Source: Neonectria sp. B-13 (Eukaryota > Ascomycota > Sordariomycetes > Hypocreales > Nectriaceae). Taken from it: 64,000 nt of DNA. The stretch spans positions 1,054,001 through 1,118,000 of the forward strand of contig NOKP01000007.1 of the NCBI GenBank assembly GCA_002682825.1, read 5' to 3'. Positions 45,233 to 57,942 of this stretch are shown piece by piece. Position 1 is the first letter of the stretch. Each line of letters begins with the position of its first letter. The notes under the pieces were generated by a model. That model did not search any database. It was not told the DNA's origin and was given only the letters and a program-made list of their open reading frames with translations. Made by a program: the position numbers and the translations under genes.

Positions 45233-48200
45233 GGTAGGCGACGGGCGACAAGACTCGGCGTGGCTCGTTCGGTGCTGCGTGTTCTCGTAAGGCGAAAGGA
45301 GTGGATGCCCAGACACAGGGGACTCCCGTCAGAAGCGAAGAAGAAGAAGAAGGAACGCAAAGCGAAGGACTAGAGGCGCATCGAGAAGATAGCGATGACC
45401 GAGAGGGACGGGAACGAGGGGAGGAAGGAAGGCGAGAGGAGGCGAGGCGAAGACAGAGACGACAGCCGGCAAAGAACAAAGATGTAACAAAAAAAGGGTC
45501 CACGGGTCCGTGATTGCCTCGAGTCAAGCGGCGGGAAGGGGAGCGTTACAGCGTTGCAGCGCGGTAGCGTTGTAAAGTTAAGTTAGGGGGTCCGCAATTG
45601 GAGAAGACCAAACCTGGCGTAGGCTGGTAGTGGTTCTAGCACAGAGCCCCAGCGGTCGGCGGCCTAGGCGATATCAGGCTGGGCGCAATCTCTGGTGCTG
45701 CGCGCTGCTGCACTTGCACTGCGGTCGACGTTAGGCGGTTCGCCAAGGCCCCGCCGGGTCAGCAAGGGGAAGGGATGAATTGAGGGTCGTTTCTGGCGAG
45801 TGCGGCTGTCGGGGCTAACTAAGGTGAAATGCAGTAGGGAATAGGGAGCGAGTGCTGCAGCAGTTGGTTAGTTGCGGGAGTTTGGGACGATGAAGGAGGA
45901 AGTACAGTAAGACGAGAGGTGGACGAGGAGAGGATTGGCCGAGCTGAGGCGAACACTAGAAATGATACGTGGCCCTGATGGCTGAGGGAAAGCAACTGGA
46001 TGGAGAACGATGGATGAAAGGAGCCGAGAACCGCAAGTGACGCGGAGGTCCCGTCCAGACTCCAGTCTCCCAGACCACATAAAGTTACGATGGATCAAGG
46101 CGACAAAGGCCCTGTGGTTATCCGGTACCTCTGGCCGAAGTACCCTGAAGCTGAAGATACCCCTGAGTCATGGTGGGCAACTCGCTGAGGCGGCTGGCAA
46201 GAGTCCAAGTCGGCAAGTAGCCCTGCTGGATTGCGAGGTGCACTTACGGCACAGCCACTCACTGCACCTAGGGAAGCCCCTTTCGGAAAGTCCAGGACCT
46301 GGTTAGGGGAGTCACGACGGATGGGCGTCCATACTTAGTACTTACTACTAGTACTTTGCAGATCTCGAAGCGCACGCTGCTGTGACACCACTACTCGCAG
46401 GGGAGGGGGGGGGGGGCCTTTCGTGACGGTGATTGCATAGCCCACCGAACGAATTACGTCTATTCGTGCTACGTGCTACTGAAGTCTTGAGATGCTGGGA
46501 TAGTACGCGGATGCCGCGAACCCGGAGTGATTCACATCCATGTCGCCTCGGTGGGGGACGTGGGGCTGAACAAGAACCGTCAGCCGCGACCAAAAGACCA
46601 AAGGCCAAAGACCAAAGACCAAAGACCAAAGACCGAACGACAAGACATGAGCCAGGGGGAGTGGAATAACTGGAGCGCCCGGAACTGGGTCTAACCCGGA
46701 TCAATCTGACGGCCAATTGCTAGTCGTCGGCATCTGACATTTTGTCTTGCTTCTCCAATGCCGTTACTGTTCCTGATAGCCGATAAGGGGAAGCCATGGT
46801 GATGACAGTCAGGTCAGCAATGATGCCATCTCCAAATGCTCGAGAAGTCGTTGTTTGTCTCAGGCAACTCAGCATTGCCACTAACCAGCCCGAACAAAGA
46901 ACAGAGTGTCCTCAATAACGACGGTCCTGCAGTGAACGAGTTAGGTACCTAGATGGGTGTATCTTGCAAACTGGATCTGCATCCTCGTCGTCGCAAAAGG
47001 CAGGTCGTCGACGACGAATGCGGGTACTCTGATCCCACAGGCGCAGACATCCAGCACAGTGCAGACAAACAAGATAAAAAGAGTCCTGGCGAATCAAGAC
47101 AACGTCGATCGCACCTCTGTTTCGACCACCGCTTTCGCATACTCATGTGTCCCATTCATGTGCAAGCAATCCAAGACAGGTCGACTTCCAAGTAAGAAAC
47201 CCAGGGCCAAGTAAGTATGCGGAGAACCAGTCGCGAAACTGCATGACACTGGCGACAAGGGATTGGATGGATTCGACGCACCGTTGGGCGATGGGACGAA
47301 CAGGGGCCCTTGTTCACTCCGTCATGGGGATCGCGTTGGGTTTATCCTTTTACTCCGTAGTGACTGGGCCCTCAGATAGATTGGGAGGGCCGCTTGTTTC
47401 AGGGTTCCCGTCTGGACATTCGTCTCCAGATTGCCGCTGCGGCGCACGCAACAAATCTGGCTTTTCAGGTGGAGAAGTGACACCACAAGTCAGCAGCGGA
47501 CGTCGTCATTAGATTTCGCCGACAGTGAGTATTTCCCTTCCTCGGCGATACAAGACGCCAAGTATCATGGTACTACAGAGAGAGCACAGTAGAGAGCGGG
47601 CCCTTCATCAGCTCCACCATGAAAAGGGGTCCGTGATACTCCTGGCTGGTAGCGATTGGACACCCGGATCCTCCATTTCGTCATAAGAAATCGGGTCCAG
47701 GGGGAAAATCGACTCTTGAGCCAAGAGATTCTGATCCTTCCCCAGTTCCCGCCGGGGGTTTGGGTTTCGACTCTCTGGCGGTGTGTTGGTTTAGGGTTGC
47801 CAATGTAGGTGATCGTCGGGTTTTGCAGGGACTCGCTCTAGTCAGTTTGTCAGTGTGTGTGCCTGTGCCCGCCTGCGATGCGACCAAGCTGCCATTTCCG
47901 GTCGTGTTTCCTTAAGTCAATTGAGACCTCGAGAGAAGTATTGGTTGACGAAAAGTCTGGTTTGCATGACACGCGCATGCAGCTTGCGTTTCGCAACTGA
48001 CACACAAGCTCGCCTTCACTCGGTCTCAGTAACCGAGCCACTCCAGCCAGGGACGCACCACGCACAGCCTCTTTCTTGTAAAATGGAATCGCGCTCTCCG
48101 TAATCCTCGCTGTTAATGCGCATGTATCTAATCTTGCATTCAAATCCCTGTTTCCCACGAGTTCAGTGGCATTCGGGGCCATGAAGGAATGGGGAGATCG

Positions 48201-48517
48201 TATGTTGATTATTGGGCGCATCTCTAAAATGATCTGTCTCAGTGGCAATCTAGACCTTTCGCCTTGGAGAGTCGGAGTTCTGGGTTTCAACTCAACTCTG
48301 GAAACTAACTTGGACTTTTCAGAAACGCCCTATCTCCTCTAATTGAAGCAAACTATTCAGTGAGAGCGAAGGGCACCATCCTCCTATTCTCGAATATTTG
48401 CATGGTATTCCCATAATGTGTAATCTCCTTTCAAACCCCCGTATTCGCGGAAACGGTTTCCCACTCTCGCCATTGCCAGACTGCAAAAAATGAAGAGATT
48501 CCGTATAATAGCAATCA
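45233..48517. other. Gene-poor 3.3 kb upstream of OCH1
   Basis: It holds the OCH1 promoter and a purine-rich stretch (45290-45480). Beyond those and an AAAGACC repeat at 46592-46634, nothing recognisable was seen. Frames of 60-146 codons on either strand look like chance. Confidence 0.4.
46592..46634. repeat. Heptanucleotide tandem repeat (AAAGACC)
   Basis: Six near-perfect head-to-tail units of AAAGACC are visible, with one AAAGGCC variant. Confidence 0.8.
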
Positions 48518-50044
48518 TCAGGGCATGAACGACCTTATGGTCCTTGTGTTGTGCTTTGATGGAATGTTCAAACCAGAACACTGCCCTCCGCATCTTCCTT
48601 CACCAGCGTAGAGTGGCGCAAGCGGCTGCACATAGTGTGGTGGGATGCGAGAATCGCTTCTGCACTGAGTGGACAGGCGTTCCAGGGAGCCGTAGCGGTC
48701 TCTGATAGCCTTCAGAAAAGGAATCAACCTGACGTGAATCTCGCTGCGAGGTGCATCGAGTACAAAGTTTGCTCCCTGCCCCAACTTTCGGTCTTCATGC
48801 CGTAAGACCAGTGTCCCCAGCACCCGTTTCACATTTACCAAGCAACTCGTAAGTAACTCACCATAGAGGTTATCATGAACTTGACGGAGTAAATCCGAAA
48901 GCTCTTGCAATGGCTGAGATACTTCTCGAACGACTTCGCTGAGACACTCCGCGATGTTTTCTAGATTCATTTGTTTATCGTTTCGAAGCCCAGTCGTGAG
49001 GGGGAGGAGCGAGACGTGGCCTTGTTCAAAGAAACCAGATTTCTTCAAGTGCTCTCGGACGCGAGTTGACATCTCAGAAGTCTGTTTTTTAATACAATCC
49101 CGAATCATTCCGGGCTGTGATTTGAACTTTGAGAAGAGCTCTGTTCTGTCCAGTCCGTCTTTGGTGATAGCAATTATTCCATGGCGTCCAATGTCGAAAT
49201 GTAACGGGTTGATAAGGCCGCCAGTTGCAGCAACCCGGAGGACTTCATTGGTTGCCAGCTTCAGCAACTGACATACAGGTTCGAATTTGGGTTGCTGGAG
49301 GAGTGTCAAGCTGACGTCTTCGAATAACTTCATCCCTTTGCGAGGATCAGCTTCATAGAGATCCTCAACAACCCTGCGCTTCATGGCAGTTCGATCACAC
49401 TCCTCTAGTATCATCTTAGTTTTGTGTGCTGGGGCCTGGGTTTCTTGCTGAGAATCAGGTGTGCTGATGCCGGCTGCCACTTCGTAAATTTCGAATTGTT
49501 CCTTCAAAAACACAATCTCCGTCTTTGCTTCGCGTAACTCCCGTGCAGTGGACTGCAATTTTTCCACTTCGCGTTCAAGTTGCTGCGAATGACCGATTGC
49601 ATACTTATGATTGTGCTTATTAGTGAGCTGCTCTTCAAGGCTTTCCAATTCGCTTCTCTTTCTCGCAATATCCTCATTCAACGCTCTTTGCTCTTCTTCT
49701 GGGGAACTAATACTTCGTGACAATGAGCCAGCTTTGGCTTGATCTGCCCACTCTTGAACTCTCTGGCGGGTCACTCGTTTTAGCAGGTTCGATAAAGTTT
49801 GGACCTGACTCTTAAGAAGTTCAATCTTCGTCGTCGTGAGTTCCCGGTGTGCAATCAAGGCAACCTCAGGAGTGTCGGGTGCTTGATATGTTCCCTGGTG
49901 GGTGCTGGCAGGTAAGCCGGGCACGAGAAGATAAAGCGCGCTGGCTTCTTCCCGGTATTGAGCACATTTTGCTTTTAGTTCCTTATTTTCCTTCAGCAGC
50001 TCGGCGAGTTCCACATATTACGCTGATTGCTCCATTGTGTGCAT
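48518..50044 (-). CDS. Orphan coiled-coil protein with in-frame TAA after the start, possible pseudogene
   Basis: A 498-codon open frame (50014 to 48518) is preceded, in the same frame, by ATG at 50044-50042, seven sense codons and a TAA at 50020-50018. No ATG lies between the TAA and the long frame, which opens with GTG. The protein starts YVELAELLKENKELKAKCAQ, and residues up to about 190 are heptad-like coiled coil (IARKRSELESLEEQLTNKHN, QLEREVEKLQSTARELREAK). The C-terminal ~250 residues look globular (PRKGMKLFEDVSLTLLQQPK, IGRHGIIAITKDGLDRTELF). The family is not recognised. Options are a recent nonsense mutation (CAA to TAA), readthrough, non-AUG initiation, an unrecognised 5' splice, or an assembly error. 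The last ~45 residues may be intronic read-through. It sits alone in a gene-poor interval, which suggests an accessory gene. Confidence 0.55.
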
Positions 50045-52903
50045 TTGTTTCAGGGCTTTGGGTTTGATCTGGTGTTGAGAATTAGAAAGCGGAAGTACAA
50101 GGCATCAACTTTCATACCTTCAGGTCAAGTCTGAAGTTGAATGGCGGAGATGTGGTCAATTGTTCAATCCCGGACCCAAATATAGCGAGGTATAGTGGAG
50201 GGTTGAGAGACTAGGAGAAACAGGGCTTCATGGCGCTGAAGAGGAACAAAGCCCAGATATATAGTGCATTAAACACGAACTTGAGTTTAGAGCTCAACAT
50301 TCCAGCCCGCTTGCATGCCTTGATGGAGTTGGTGGGTAGGCCTTCGGAAGGTGACTTCTGCAGGTGAGGCAAGTAGCAGGAGAGGCTTCTAAAGATGCGG
50401 ATAAAGAGGAGAATGAAGGAGAACAGGAAGGATGGATGACTGATGAATGAGGAAGAAAGGGTGAAGACAGTGAAGGGAAGAGAGGAGAGAAAGGAGAGAG
50501 AGGAGAGAGCGGGGAGAAAGCGAAGCCGCAAGCCCTAATGCGATGCCTGAGAGAATTTGTTCTGCCTTCCATTGTGTTTCAACGCGTTTTCTCTATTGTG
50601 ATTCGCCTGGACCGCCATATAACTTAATAGGGGTAACAGGCGAGGTCCAAGTTTCGGCAGGTGTTGCAACACCATATTTACCTAGGTAGTAGATAAGGGT
50701 AAATAGGCGGGTAACTTTAGTGTCGAGCATGTAAGCTTAGCAATGGGCCTTGACAGCAACGACAGTGATCCAGGACATTGAGTAATTTACCCTCATCTCA
50801 ACGTCGCTAGAGTGGCATTCACTATCAATGGTGGTATTTCGAGCCTAAAGTCATGGCTCAGCTAATGCTGAATCATTCCCCATCGTGCCAGTCGAGCATG
50901 CGGCTCAATCTTCGCTACTACACTGATCATGGCGCTATTGTTCAACTCTGCGAGCCCTCCCCTTGAGGATATCACGCTGCGTTTGTTGATTTCTGTAAGT
51001 TCTACAGCTGCAGTCTCAGACACACACCGGGTTCCGTCATATTTGCCCAGGACATTGGGTAACAATGTACCCCGGACACCCGACGACTTTCTCTGCGTGG
51101 CTTGCGATAGTGGTGGGCCAAATGCTGGCTTGCAAGAACGAGAATCCGTCGTGAACATTTCGAAAGACGTAAGAACAACGCACCAATGTACGCACCAGCC
51201 GATAGTGACAACAACAATACGAATCGCGATCCTCTTAACTTACGTACCTTGGTCCTCAGGACGGGAAAGCTTTCTTCGCCGCGATATGCAAGTCAACGCT
51301 AGTATGCTTCTGAATGCTTGCTTGGAGATTGGACCGCCTCTCCTAATCGATATGTTTCGTGCCAACTTCAAGAGTATATCCAGGGGACGCCATGGAGGTC
51401 TTTAACGAGAAAAATATCTCATTGACGTGATGGTCTACCCCTGAGTTCGTGGATTCTCATCAAGATGCTTAATGTGTCGATATAAAATTAAAAAGACCTG
51501 CACCTACCTAACCTCACACCAGAGAGTACGCCTAGATTATCCGCGTGCCTCTCCGTCAGGAATTGGAGCTCTGCCGTCAGAACGGAACGACGCGATATGC
51601 TCACCCTTGGCTTCCTAGCCCGAACTTACGCGGGGTGTCATGACGGCCTTGGAACCACGGAGCTATTGCAGATGAGAGCACTTGCGAAGCTAGAACCATC
51701 ATGGAGAAAAGCCGTCTCGCTCTCCGGGTGTTGTTACACGCAGACACGAGGCGGCGCGCGTGATATTAATATGCATTTATCCTCCGCCGATACTCGGACT
51801 CGGAAGGCGGACTCGGAACTGGACGCGCGCGCGCCATTCCCGCCGCTATTTTACGACCGGGCTGGCACAGACTCGTCGACTGGAGCAAGCGCCCTTGGCA
51901 CAACGAGCCATCGACAAGGCAAGGCGCTCTTGTTCGGGATCATGACGCCTGGACGCCCTCCGACATGTGGAAAGATCCCCGTCCTCCGTAGGGCTAGCTT
52001 AGGAGGGAGCCCCTCCCCCACTCATAGTCACGGATGTCTTGGATATCCGGCGCATCGTATCCGCGGTCCGCCATTGCCATTGGGAGGACGTACGTCGTGT
52101 CCAATAACGTTATGTGCGTGTTGGCAAGCAACCGGGGCCCTGTCCATCCCAGCATAACCATGTCCGATACGAAGCATGTCAGATTCGGGAAATGCAAATG
52201 CATGCGCGCGCGGTACCTGTACGACGAGACGCTGCGCTTCATCGGAGAAAGCAACCCAAAAACCATGCTAGTGATGACAGACACATGCTTGCTAGCAAAC
52301 TGAAGCTTGGAGTCTAGACAGCCCATCACTTTATTTTTCTGTTCGGGGACTGGCTAGTACTTCGTTATTTTCGTGGGGGGGGAGGAGGTGAGACTTTCTG
52401 TCATGTTAGGTTGTGAATTTGTCAGCCGCACACCGAGAGGGTCGGGGTTCGGCCGCCACATCCCGAAAAGGAGCGACGGTTATCCGTCTAGACGAGAGAC
52501 GAGAGACGAGAGGCGACCAACAAAGAGGCGAACAACTATTACGTAGTACGTAGTAGAGAGAGAGAGAGAGAGGCAACGACGCCGGATGAAGGATAATAAT
52601 GGATAATGGGATAGAGGACCGGGGACGGGAGCCTTACCTAAGCTCCCGGACTTTGGTGTTTGTCCGAGGATGTCCAGCCGGGGGTGATTGATTAAGTCAT
52701 CCGCATCGCCCACTGCGGAAAGTGGAAGGTCGGATTCCGGGGGTTGTCATTGTGCTTTGCTATGCATGCCGGGTACATGTTCTGGAATCCGAAAGCGACG
52801 CAGCAGCGAGAGAGGCCGTAATAGAGCGATGATGGAGCATTCGTCCGCCGAGGTTCATGAACTCCGCAGATAAACGTGCATCTGCTATGATAAAACTCAA
52901 TTC

Positions 52904-52988
52904 ATGATGCTGATGCTGAAGCTGATGCTGAAGCTGATGCTGAAGCTGATGCCGATGCCGATGCCGATGCCGATGCCGATGCCGATGG
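52904..52988. repeat. Hexanucleotide array GAAGCTGATGCT / GATGCC
   Basis: The array starts with GATGCTGAAGCT-type units repeated about four times and then changes abruptly to about seven GATGCC units, so two related repeat families lie end to end. Confidence 0.85.
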
Positions 52989-53704
52989 AAAAGAAAAGGC
53001 GACATTGATTGCGCGGGCTTGCCACCCAGACCACCAAGTAGTCTAGGTCTATCTACTAATGTACGGCTTGCAAAGCGAAGCCCGGCCTCGGAACGTCTCC
53101 ATCGCCCGAGGATGCCGGGGCGGGCCAACGAAAGATGGGGGAGGCCCCGCTTCCACGCGGACTTAAGCGCAGTAAATCCCAGCGAGTGCAGCAATTCGAT
53201 GCAATCCATCCCACCCACGAAAGCTTCCGGGGGGGAGCTCGCAGCTGCGAAGTGGGAGAGCTAACACGGGAAACTCCCACCCTCGCCTTTCGGGCTGCTG
53301 CTGCTTGCATGCTTGCTATCTACCAGGTCTAGTATCTCCACGAAAAGAGGCTTGCAAAGCGAAGCGAAGAGGAGGGTTGCATTCTCGGCAAGTAGGTACC
53401 TACCTAATCATCCCCAGGCCGGCCTCGGTGGATGGATCCAGAATGTTGTCGAAACCTTTTACAGATTTGGCTTTGGGTCAATAGAGATGGGCCGCGCCGG
53501 AGCAACATTTGTGATGATGATGAATGACAAAGACGCCGTCTCCGTACGTGGGCGTAGCGCTCGGAGCCCCGCGAGGCGACCTAACTACGGAGTGTGCTGC
53601 CCTGTAAGTCATTCGCCCGTCAGCGTGGACCCTCCCGGCGCCATCGGCGATTGCTTCGCGCTGCCTTCCCGGGGAGGCCTTTGCACCGCGGAGAGCCTTG
53701 CGTT

Positions 53705-53776
53705 TGTGTTGTGTTGTGTTGTGTTATCCTGTGCTGTGCTGTGCTGTGTGTGTGTATGTGTGTGTGTGTGTGTGTT
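53705..53776. repeat. TGTGT/TGTGC/TG microsatellite
   Basis: Consecutive blocks of GTGTT, GTGCT and then (TG)n with one TATG interruption are visible. Confidence 0.85.
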
Positions 53777-54936
53777 GCGTTGGCGGCGCTGCAGAGGGCA
53801 AGCGAATCTCGCAGCCGCAGCCGCAGCACACCATCACCATGAATCCCAAAGTCCATTTCCTGTTCGTCGCTTGTAATAACCGCTGGGTGACGAACCAAAA
53901 TTGCCCTCCCCCCCTGGAATCCGAGAGACCGGGCGTGACCACCCCGGACGCAACGCGCTCCACTCAAGGCATATATGATTACATCTAACTTAGGTAGGGA
54001 GGCTGTGGTGCACACGGCAATAGCACTACAGCAAGTAGGTATGCATCTGTGCAGTATTAGCTCTTCAGGGCCTAGACTTAGGCTTACTCCCCCGCGTGCC
54101 GGGTTGGATTACCGATGCTGCTGTTCGCTGGCTTGCTGGCGGCTGCTCTCGTTCGGAGTGACGGAGTTTGGGATGTAGTGGCGGCGGCTGATGGAGTTTC
54201 GATAACGTATGCCCAGGCCCAGCCAGGCCCGTTCCCCACGCCGGACTTGCTCCCATGGCTTCGGAGATTTGCAAGCATGACAAAACCCGCCCCAGCAGAG
54301 AGCAATCTACCTGCCCAAACCACCCTACTAACCCTCTGTACGGAGTACCTACAGTACCTACCTACAGGCTAGAGGTATTGCACTGCTGGGCCCGTCCGGC
54401 TTGGGCGGGATGCATGGAGGCACAAGGCGTTCCCCTCCGTTTAAATACCTTACCTTAGTCTGCCTCCCCCGCCGAGCTTTTCAATCCTGGCTGTTCTGCT
54501 CTACTACTATTCTTGTTCTATTGTATTGTATGTGACGTCGGCATTGCAGCGCTACCAAGTACAGAGCGAAGAATTGCCGTTTTGGTTCTCTAGGATTTGC
54601 GACACTCGCCCACACGCCCTCGACGACACCAGCTCACTCACTCAACTCAACTCAACTCACCTGGGTTTACAATCTCATCCCACCACTTTCCGATAACGTG
54701 CTCGCCATTTACAACACTACTCAATAAGCATTCGGCCGTCTCCCTACTGCCCGAAATACAACTGGCCATCCACCGTTTACGCGCGACCCAAGGTCTCGAT
54801 GTCATCGTAAACCTCCCAAGCCGACCGAGGTCCAGAGAAACCAGGCGGGTTTTGCCACACCACTTCCGTCTACACTCTCGTCATCCCCCCTTGCACCAAC
54901 AAACAAAAAATCACCACAGACCAACACACACAAGAC

Positions 54937-56150
54937 ATGGCCACCGAGACGGACACAATGTCCCTGCCGACGAGCACCGCGCCCACCGACGTCTCCGAGT
55001 CGACGTGCCTGCCCAACTCTCACCCGGCCTTCCCGTCGCCGTTCGAGGCCCACGCTCCGGCGCCCACGGCCGCCGACTGGGACACCAAGCTGGTTATGCC
55101 CAACCTGCCGCACCCGTCCGCCTTCCAGCACTACGGCGCCGGCGCGCCCTCCAACTTCGACTGCGGGAGCGGGAGCGGGAGCGCAAGCGGGACCAGCAGC
55201 ACCGGGTCGGGGTGTTTCAACGACGGCGGCTTGTTGTACCGCGCGCAAGCTGAGATGGAGATGAAAGAAGGGCCTGGCAAGTACGTATACCTCCATCGCT
55301 CTACACGCCCCAAAAACCAACTCGTTTGCTGACTTTCTCCTTGGTTTTAACTATACAGGACCGTCGAAGAAGCCTGTCAGCGCTCTCTAAATCACTTCCC
55401 ATGTCCGGGCCTTGCCTTTCCTATGCCCGCGCTCGACTTCGACTTCCGCCTCGCCGTCCGTCTCAACCCGGAACCCGCCCGCGTTGACACCGGCTCCACC
55501 AAGGAAATCACCACTGTTGCTGCCGGCGTCTGGTCCGGCTCATTTGGTCACGGCCGAGTTATGGTACGTTTGTTTCTCTCATGTGTCTTCGGTTCCTATC
55601 CATGTCTTGCGGCTGACCAAGTTGAGTTTGCTTCGTTAGGCTGGTGGATATGATCTCGGCCAAGCCCGCGGATTCCGACCCATGAGACTTGTCGAAGGCG
55701 CCTTTGTCGTCCAGACAAGCGACGAGATACCCGCAATGTACGAAACCTCTCACTCCGAACTCTAGCTTCAGATGATAGACCGTGACGCTGACTAAACTCG
55801 TATGAATCAGACTTGAGATGCGAACCCGCGGCTCCCTCTCGGGCCCCTCGGACATCCTCGATGCGCTCCTTAGCCCGCGCAGTCCCAAGGACATCGACCC
55901 GCGCCGCTACGGTTTTCGCATGTTTGCCACTATCAAGACGGCCGACAAACGCTACGCCGAAATCGTCAACTGCGGCTTATGGGTAGCCAGTGGTGCCTGG
56001 CGCGGCGAACACCTCGTCATTGAGTAAGCAACCCCCCGGATACTTCTCTCTTCATCCTCCGGATGAGATGGGGAGAATTGAGATGAGATGAGATAAGATT
56101 CAGTGTGCTGACCCAGTGGAACCTCTTTTAGTGCATACCGCGTCACATAA
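54937..56150 (+). CDS. UPF0311/DUF3237 family protein
   Basis: There are five exons: 54937-55280, 55359-55563, 55640-55737, 55811-56023 and 56132-56150. Introns are 73-108 nt. The product is 292 aa. Residues about 1-115 are a low-complexity extension with a Gly-Ser run (GSGSGSASGTSSTGSG). The conserved part has CPGLAFPMPALDFDFRLAVR, AAGVWSGSFGHGRVMAGGYD, RPMRLVEGAFVVQTSDEIPA and ILEMRTRGSLSGPSDILDAL, ending LWVASGAWRGEHLVIDAYRV. This fits the DUF3237 beta-barrel fold. The last exon contributes only 19 nt and restores the family C-terminus DAYRVT; without it the frame would stop at the splice. No enzymatic role is established for the family. No signal peptide is seen, so a cytosolic location is likely. 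The start codon is supported by the upstream purine context and absence of earlier in-frame ATG in a coding-like stretch. Confidence 0.82.
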
Positions 56151-57373
56151 TATATGAAAGCGAAGAGGAGGACTAGTAACGGGGGAGGACTTTCCCAAGG
56201 GAATAGGGGATGACACCCAAAGAACGTTTTAGCATTGCATATGGATCCGATTTTGATTGGCATGGATCCTCGGAGCCCGGCGCAGGAAGCGGAGAGACTC
56301 TTGGTGGGACGTCGATTTTGACCGTCGGCCACGGCGGGGAATGCGAAATACGGGACGGTGCATTGGGACTCGGCGCAGGACGGAGCTCGCATTCGACTTT
56401 TGGACTTCGGACTTTGGACTTTAAGGGGAGGGGGGTGTTCTTTTTGTTGCTCGCGGGCATGATCGCGTCTACGAGAACCATGACAGCTCTGGTCAACTTT
56501 TCAACCTTTGAAAAAACACACACAGCAGAAGTGCTGGCTTTGCAACTCCGTTGTCGTTTCTGTTTCACTCTGATGCTCCTTAAACTCGAGTGCGTCATCT
56601 TGTCACGATTCTTTGTATCTGGGCTTGCTTCCGGTTGATGGGTATTTCTAAGCAGACGCTGACGCCGATAACCAACCACGAGCGCTGACTACGGTCCCTC
56701 GCCTACTGCCCCCCGACAAGCCCTGGTTGAGCCCAGCCCTAGTGTTGTTTTGCAGCCTAGGACGTTGGTGGTTTCTTCAGTTAATGTACAAGCGATGCAT
56801 TACAAAGCCGTAGCTTGAGGAGGGTCTAACTCCGACGTCTGGCTCCTTGACCGCTGACGGATGGCCTGTTAAGGAACCGAGAACTGGCCGTGATGGTGTC
56901 GACCATGATCCAGCGGCCGTCACTGCAGTGGCCGCGTGTGGGCAGCGCAGCGGCCGAGTTACCCGCCGTGGCCGAGCCAATTCTTTCCGTGCCCAGCGAG
57001 AACTGACTGATCCCAGTCGGACATGCGGCCCGCAGGTCAGTCGGTTGGGCGTGGAGTGCAAGTCGAGGTGGATCAGAATGGCGCCCTTCAGATGAGGGCA
57101 GTCAGATCCCCCCCGAGGCATCCGATGAGCTTTGGCATGGATATCTTGCTGACAAGGTTGCCGTGCCCCTGGTGTGAGATGTAGTGAACTGTAAACCAGA
57201 CCCTGCTTCTCGAGTTCTCATGATATGTCATGGGTACCCTGCCAAAGCATGTCTGAGTGGTTGTTGCAAAGCACCATCTTCTTGACCCGGGTTGTGCCCA
57301 CCACTCAATTCATCAGTGTTGGTCAGCCCTAAGCCATTCGGTAGAGCAATGTCATCAAGATCCGGCATAAGCT
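56151..57373. other. Intergenic between convergent DUF3237 and POP7 genes
   Basis: No recognisable gene lies in these 1.2 kb. Open frames around 56173-56679 overlap on both strands and lack family signatures. Confidence 0.4.
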
Positions 57374-57942
57374 TCACTTGAGCTTAATCGACACCTCCAA
57401 GCAGCTCAGCTTCCTCAGGCGGCTGACGTCCTCCACATCCTCATCCTCCGCCACCACGTCGTCAATGGTGCCCACCGTCCTCGTTCTGACCTCCACCAGA
57501 CAATCGCCTTGCTGCTCGAACCAGCTCGCCACGGCCAGCGTCTTCTCCACGGCGCGCCCCGTGCCCATGACGGTGACCACGGCGCCGTCTGTGTCGTCGC
57601 CGCCGGCTCGCTTCAGCGCCTCGACGCGCGAGTGCACCGACGCGAACTTGGGCGCGGCGCCGACGGTCTGCAGCGAGGCGTCTAGCTGCTTGCGCGTGCG
57701 CTTGACGACGGCCATGAATGGCGTGCGCGAGGACACGTAGATGATGCGCGACTTGGACGAGGCCGGGGGCTGCCGCCTGGTGAGGGCGCGTTTCTCGATG
57801 CGGGCGCCTGCGAGACGAGGTTAGTCGTAGGGAGCGCTATGAGGGGGTGTTTTGGAAGGATACCTGCGGGGAGGGGCGCGAGCTTGGTCAAAGTCCCAGG
57901 CAGCCGGGATGAAGGCGCCTCGGTGGCTTTACTTGAGGCCAT
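57374..57942 (-). CDS. POP7: Ribonuclease P/MRP subunit Pop7 (Rpp20)
   Basis: There are two exons, 57942-57864 and 57807-57374, with a 56-nt intron. The product is 170 aa. The N-terminus is basic and Pro-rich (MASSKATEAPSSRLPGTLTK, then GARIEKRALTRR). The Alba-like core begins SRIIYVSSRTPFMAVVKRTR, followed by VVTVMGTGRAVEKTLAVASW, whose glycine-rich loop GTGRAVEKTL matches Rpp20/Pop7. CLVEVRTRTVGTIDDVVAED and a C-terminal strand follow. Pop7 pairs with Pop6 to bind the P3 domain of the RNase P and RNase MRP RNAs. It therefore acts in nuclear pre-tRNA and pre-rRNA processing, and is also reported in telomerase. The length fits fungal orthologues. It is divergent from the RAV2-like gene. Confidence 0.88.

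Larger units (their letters stand above)
50045..54936. other. Gene-poor, repeat-rich 4.9 kb interval
   Basis: No recognised gene was found. Purine-rich tracts (50380-50520), AG repeats (52553-52571), a GATGCN array (52904-52988) and a TG-rich array (53705-53776) are present. Weak frames such as 50929-51405 (+) and 51994-52329 (-) have no family match. The final 400 bases before 54937 carry ACTCA repeats and the likely leader of the DUF3237 gene. Confidence 0.4.

Noticed and set aside
47850..48290. 146-codon minus-strand frame
   Set aside because: No domain, membrane segment or splice support, and it lies in a gene-poor interval with many similar chance frames.
50929..51405. 158-codon plus-strand frame with a GTAAGT donor inside
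   Set aside because: No recognisable domain. Attempts to splice from the donor gave early stops, and the opposite strand is equally open.
51994..52329. Overlapping open frames on both strands
   Set aside because: Both look equally plausible or implausible by eye and neither matches a known family, so no call was made.
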